From NCBI GenBank assembly GCA_947478935.1, contig CANJXV010000186.1:1-5537 (forward strand): a stretch of DNA of 5,537 bases. The letters are read 5' to 3'. Numbering within the stretch: position 1 is the stretch's first letter; every line of letters begins with the position of its first letter. Source of the DNA: Comamonadaceae bacterium (GTDB taxonomy: Bacteria; Pseudomonadota; Gammaproteobacteria; Burkholderiales; Burkholderiaceae_C). Shown piece after piece: positions 4,798 through 5,537 of the stretch. A program made the position numbers and the translations under genes. Below the pieces are notes generated by a model. That model saw only the letters and a list, made by a program, of their open reading frames with translations, was not told the origin of the DNA and ran no database searches.

Positions 4798-5283
4798 TTA
4801 GAACGGAATATCGTCGTCCATGTCGTCAAAGCCGCTAGCCGGGCGAGCGGCAGGCGCGGTGCGTGCCGGGGCGGGGGCGGAGGGGCGCGCTGCCGGTGCC
4901 GCGCGGCGCTGGCCGCCGTCATCACCATCGCCGGGGCCGCCCATACCTTCGCGGCCACCGAGCAGCTGCAGTTCGGTGGCGATGATGTCCACGGTGTTTT
5001 TCTCGACGCCAGCCTGGTCGGTGTATTTGCCGTATTTCAGGCGACCTTCGATGTAGGCAGGGCGGCCTTTTTTGAGGTATTCCCCGGCGATTTCGGCCAA
5101 GCGGTCGTAAAAGGTGACGCGGTGCCACTGGGTGTCTTCTATCGACTCGCCGGTGTTTTTGTCTTTGCGGCGGCTGCTGGTGGCGATGCTGACATTGGCC
5201 ACGGCCTGGCCGGAGGGTAAATAACGGATTTCGGGGTCGCGGCCGCAATTGCCGACGAGGATGACTTTATTAACGGATGCCAT
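4798..5283 (-). CDS. ssb: Single-stranded DNA-binding protein SSB
   Basis: This 161-residue protein coats single-stranded DNA as a homotetramer and recruits replication and repair enzymes. The OB fold is residues 1 to about 110 (MASVNKVILVGNCGRDPEIR, then ANVSIATS, DTQWHRVTFYDRLAEIAGEYL with Trp53, and KKGRPAYIEGRLKYGKY). A disordered Gly/Ala/Pro/Arg-rich linker follows at about 111-150. The acidic protein-interaction tip is DDMDDDIPF, with the terminal DDIPF that binds partners such as exonuclease I and RecQ-type helicases. The ATG at 5283 is supported by GGAGA (minus strand of 5290-5294) nine bases upstream. Cys13 replaces the more usual Leu/Val in VGNxGRDPE, a minor variation. It is the first gene of a run with SRPBCC and DUF4287. 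This is the housekeeping copy type; I see no obvious LexA box upstream. Confidence 0.97.
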   Translation of the reverse strand: MASVNKVILVGNCGRDPEIRYLPSGQAVANVSIATSSRRKDKNTGESIEDTQWHRVTFYDRLAEIAGEYLKKGRPAYIEGRLKYGKYTDQAGVEKNTVDIIATELQLLGGREGMGGPGDGDDGGQRRAAPAARPSAPAPARTAPAARPASGFDDMDDDIPF

Positions 5284-5289
5284 GGGGTT

Positions 5290-5313
5290 TCTCCAAGATA
5301 GTGGGACATTATC
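5290..5313 (-). promoter_or_regulatory. Putative ssb -10 element and ribosome-binding site
   Basis: On the minus strand GATAAT (5313-5308) resembles a -10 box about 25-30 bases before the ssb ATG, and GGAGA (5294-5290) is a good Shine-Dalgarno. No convincing -35 was found at the right distance, so the promoter part is weak and the ribosome-binding site is good. Confidence 0.4.
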
Positions 5314-5537
5314 CCGCCTTTGAAAACCGCTGGCGATGCGGGAAAGTGCCTAGTTTGCTAGCGGGCAGCCCCAAGGGCGAAGCTAGGGCTGCGGCTCCCT
5401 CAAACCGGCGCTTGGCGATAATGCGCGGTTTGGCTGGGCGCGCACGTTTTGAACACTCCACACACTCCGATCAACTTGGCTGCCGAACTGGGCGAGGAGG
5501 CCGGCACCTATCTGGGGCGCAGTTTGCGTCAGCCCAG
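5314..5537. other. Upstream region of ssb and unresolved window edge
   Basis: There is no confident gene here. GCAGCCC (5365-5371) and GGGCTGC (5386-5392) can form a hairpin with a 14-base loop, without a U-tract. The last 90 bases are open in more than one frame. A plus-strand frame from TTG 5449 reads NLAAELGEEAGTYLGRSL. A minus-strand frame entering from outside ends at a TAG near 5394 and reads QIGAGLLAQFGSQVDRSVW. Either could be the edge of a neighbouring gene, and I cannot choose between them from this length. Confidence 0.4.

Noticed and set aside
4820..5248. Arg/Pro-rich ORFs overlapping ssb on both strands
   Set aside because: They are shadows caused by the GC-rich linker of ssb; the SSB frame is unambiguous.

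Overview
The window looks like part of a betaproteobacterial chromosome, most likely Burkholderiales and perhaps Comamonadaceae. This rests on a RlmL-type rRNA methyltransferase tail followed by an orphan PIN-domain gene, and on an SSB with a Gly/Ala/Pro-rich linker ending in FDDMDDDIPF. The taxonomic call is inference from protein style and is not a database result.

Layout: (1) 1-540 (+) is the 3' part of a RlmL/YcbY-like RNA methyltransferase. (2) 597-685 is an 89-bp imperfect palindromic dispersed repeat that runs into the possible N-terminus of a PIN-domain nuclease gene ending at 1186 (+). (3) About 1190-4110 is an accessory block in which every recognisable gene is on the minus strand. 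Reading along that strand from high to low coordinates it holds: an uncharacterised protein with an RDKHLAH motif; a 58-bp integron attC-like site; a HEPN-type protein split by one in-frame amber codon; a higB-higA-like toxin-antitoxin pair; the C-terminal remnant of a BrnT toxin; a BrnA-like antitoxin with a nonsense codon at the third codon of its expected start; and a second BrnA C-terminal remnant. (4) 4116-5283 (-) is a compact ssb - SRPBCC - DUF4287 gene run with 8-14 bp gaps. (5) 5284-5537 holds the ssb upstream region and an unresolved edge.

How it fits together: housekeeping genes (rRNA methylation, DNA replication/repair) flank a small island of toxin-type RNase and antitoxin families at several stages of decay. 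Three observations suggest assembly from mobile cassettes. Two minus-strand genes have their TAA stop inside a CTAAC core. The sequences after those two stops align at 16 of 25 positions. One of these sites forms a GGCTAAC...GTTAGCC inverted repeat. A half copy of the palindromic repeat (28 of 32 positions, same orientation) lies at the other end of the block. The higBA-like pair is the only module that looks fully intact. No integrase or transposase gene is visible.
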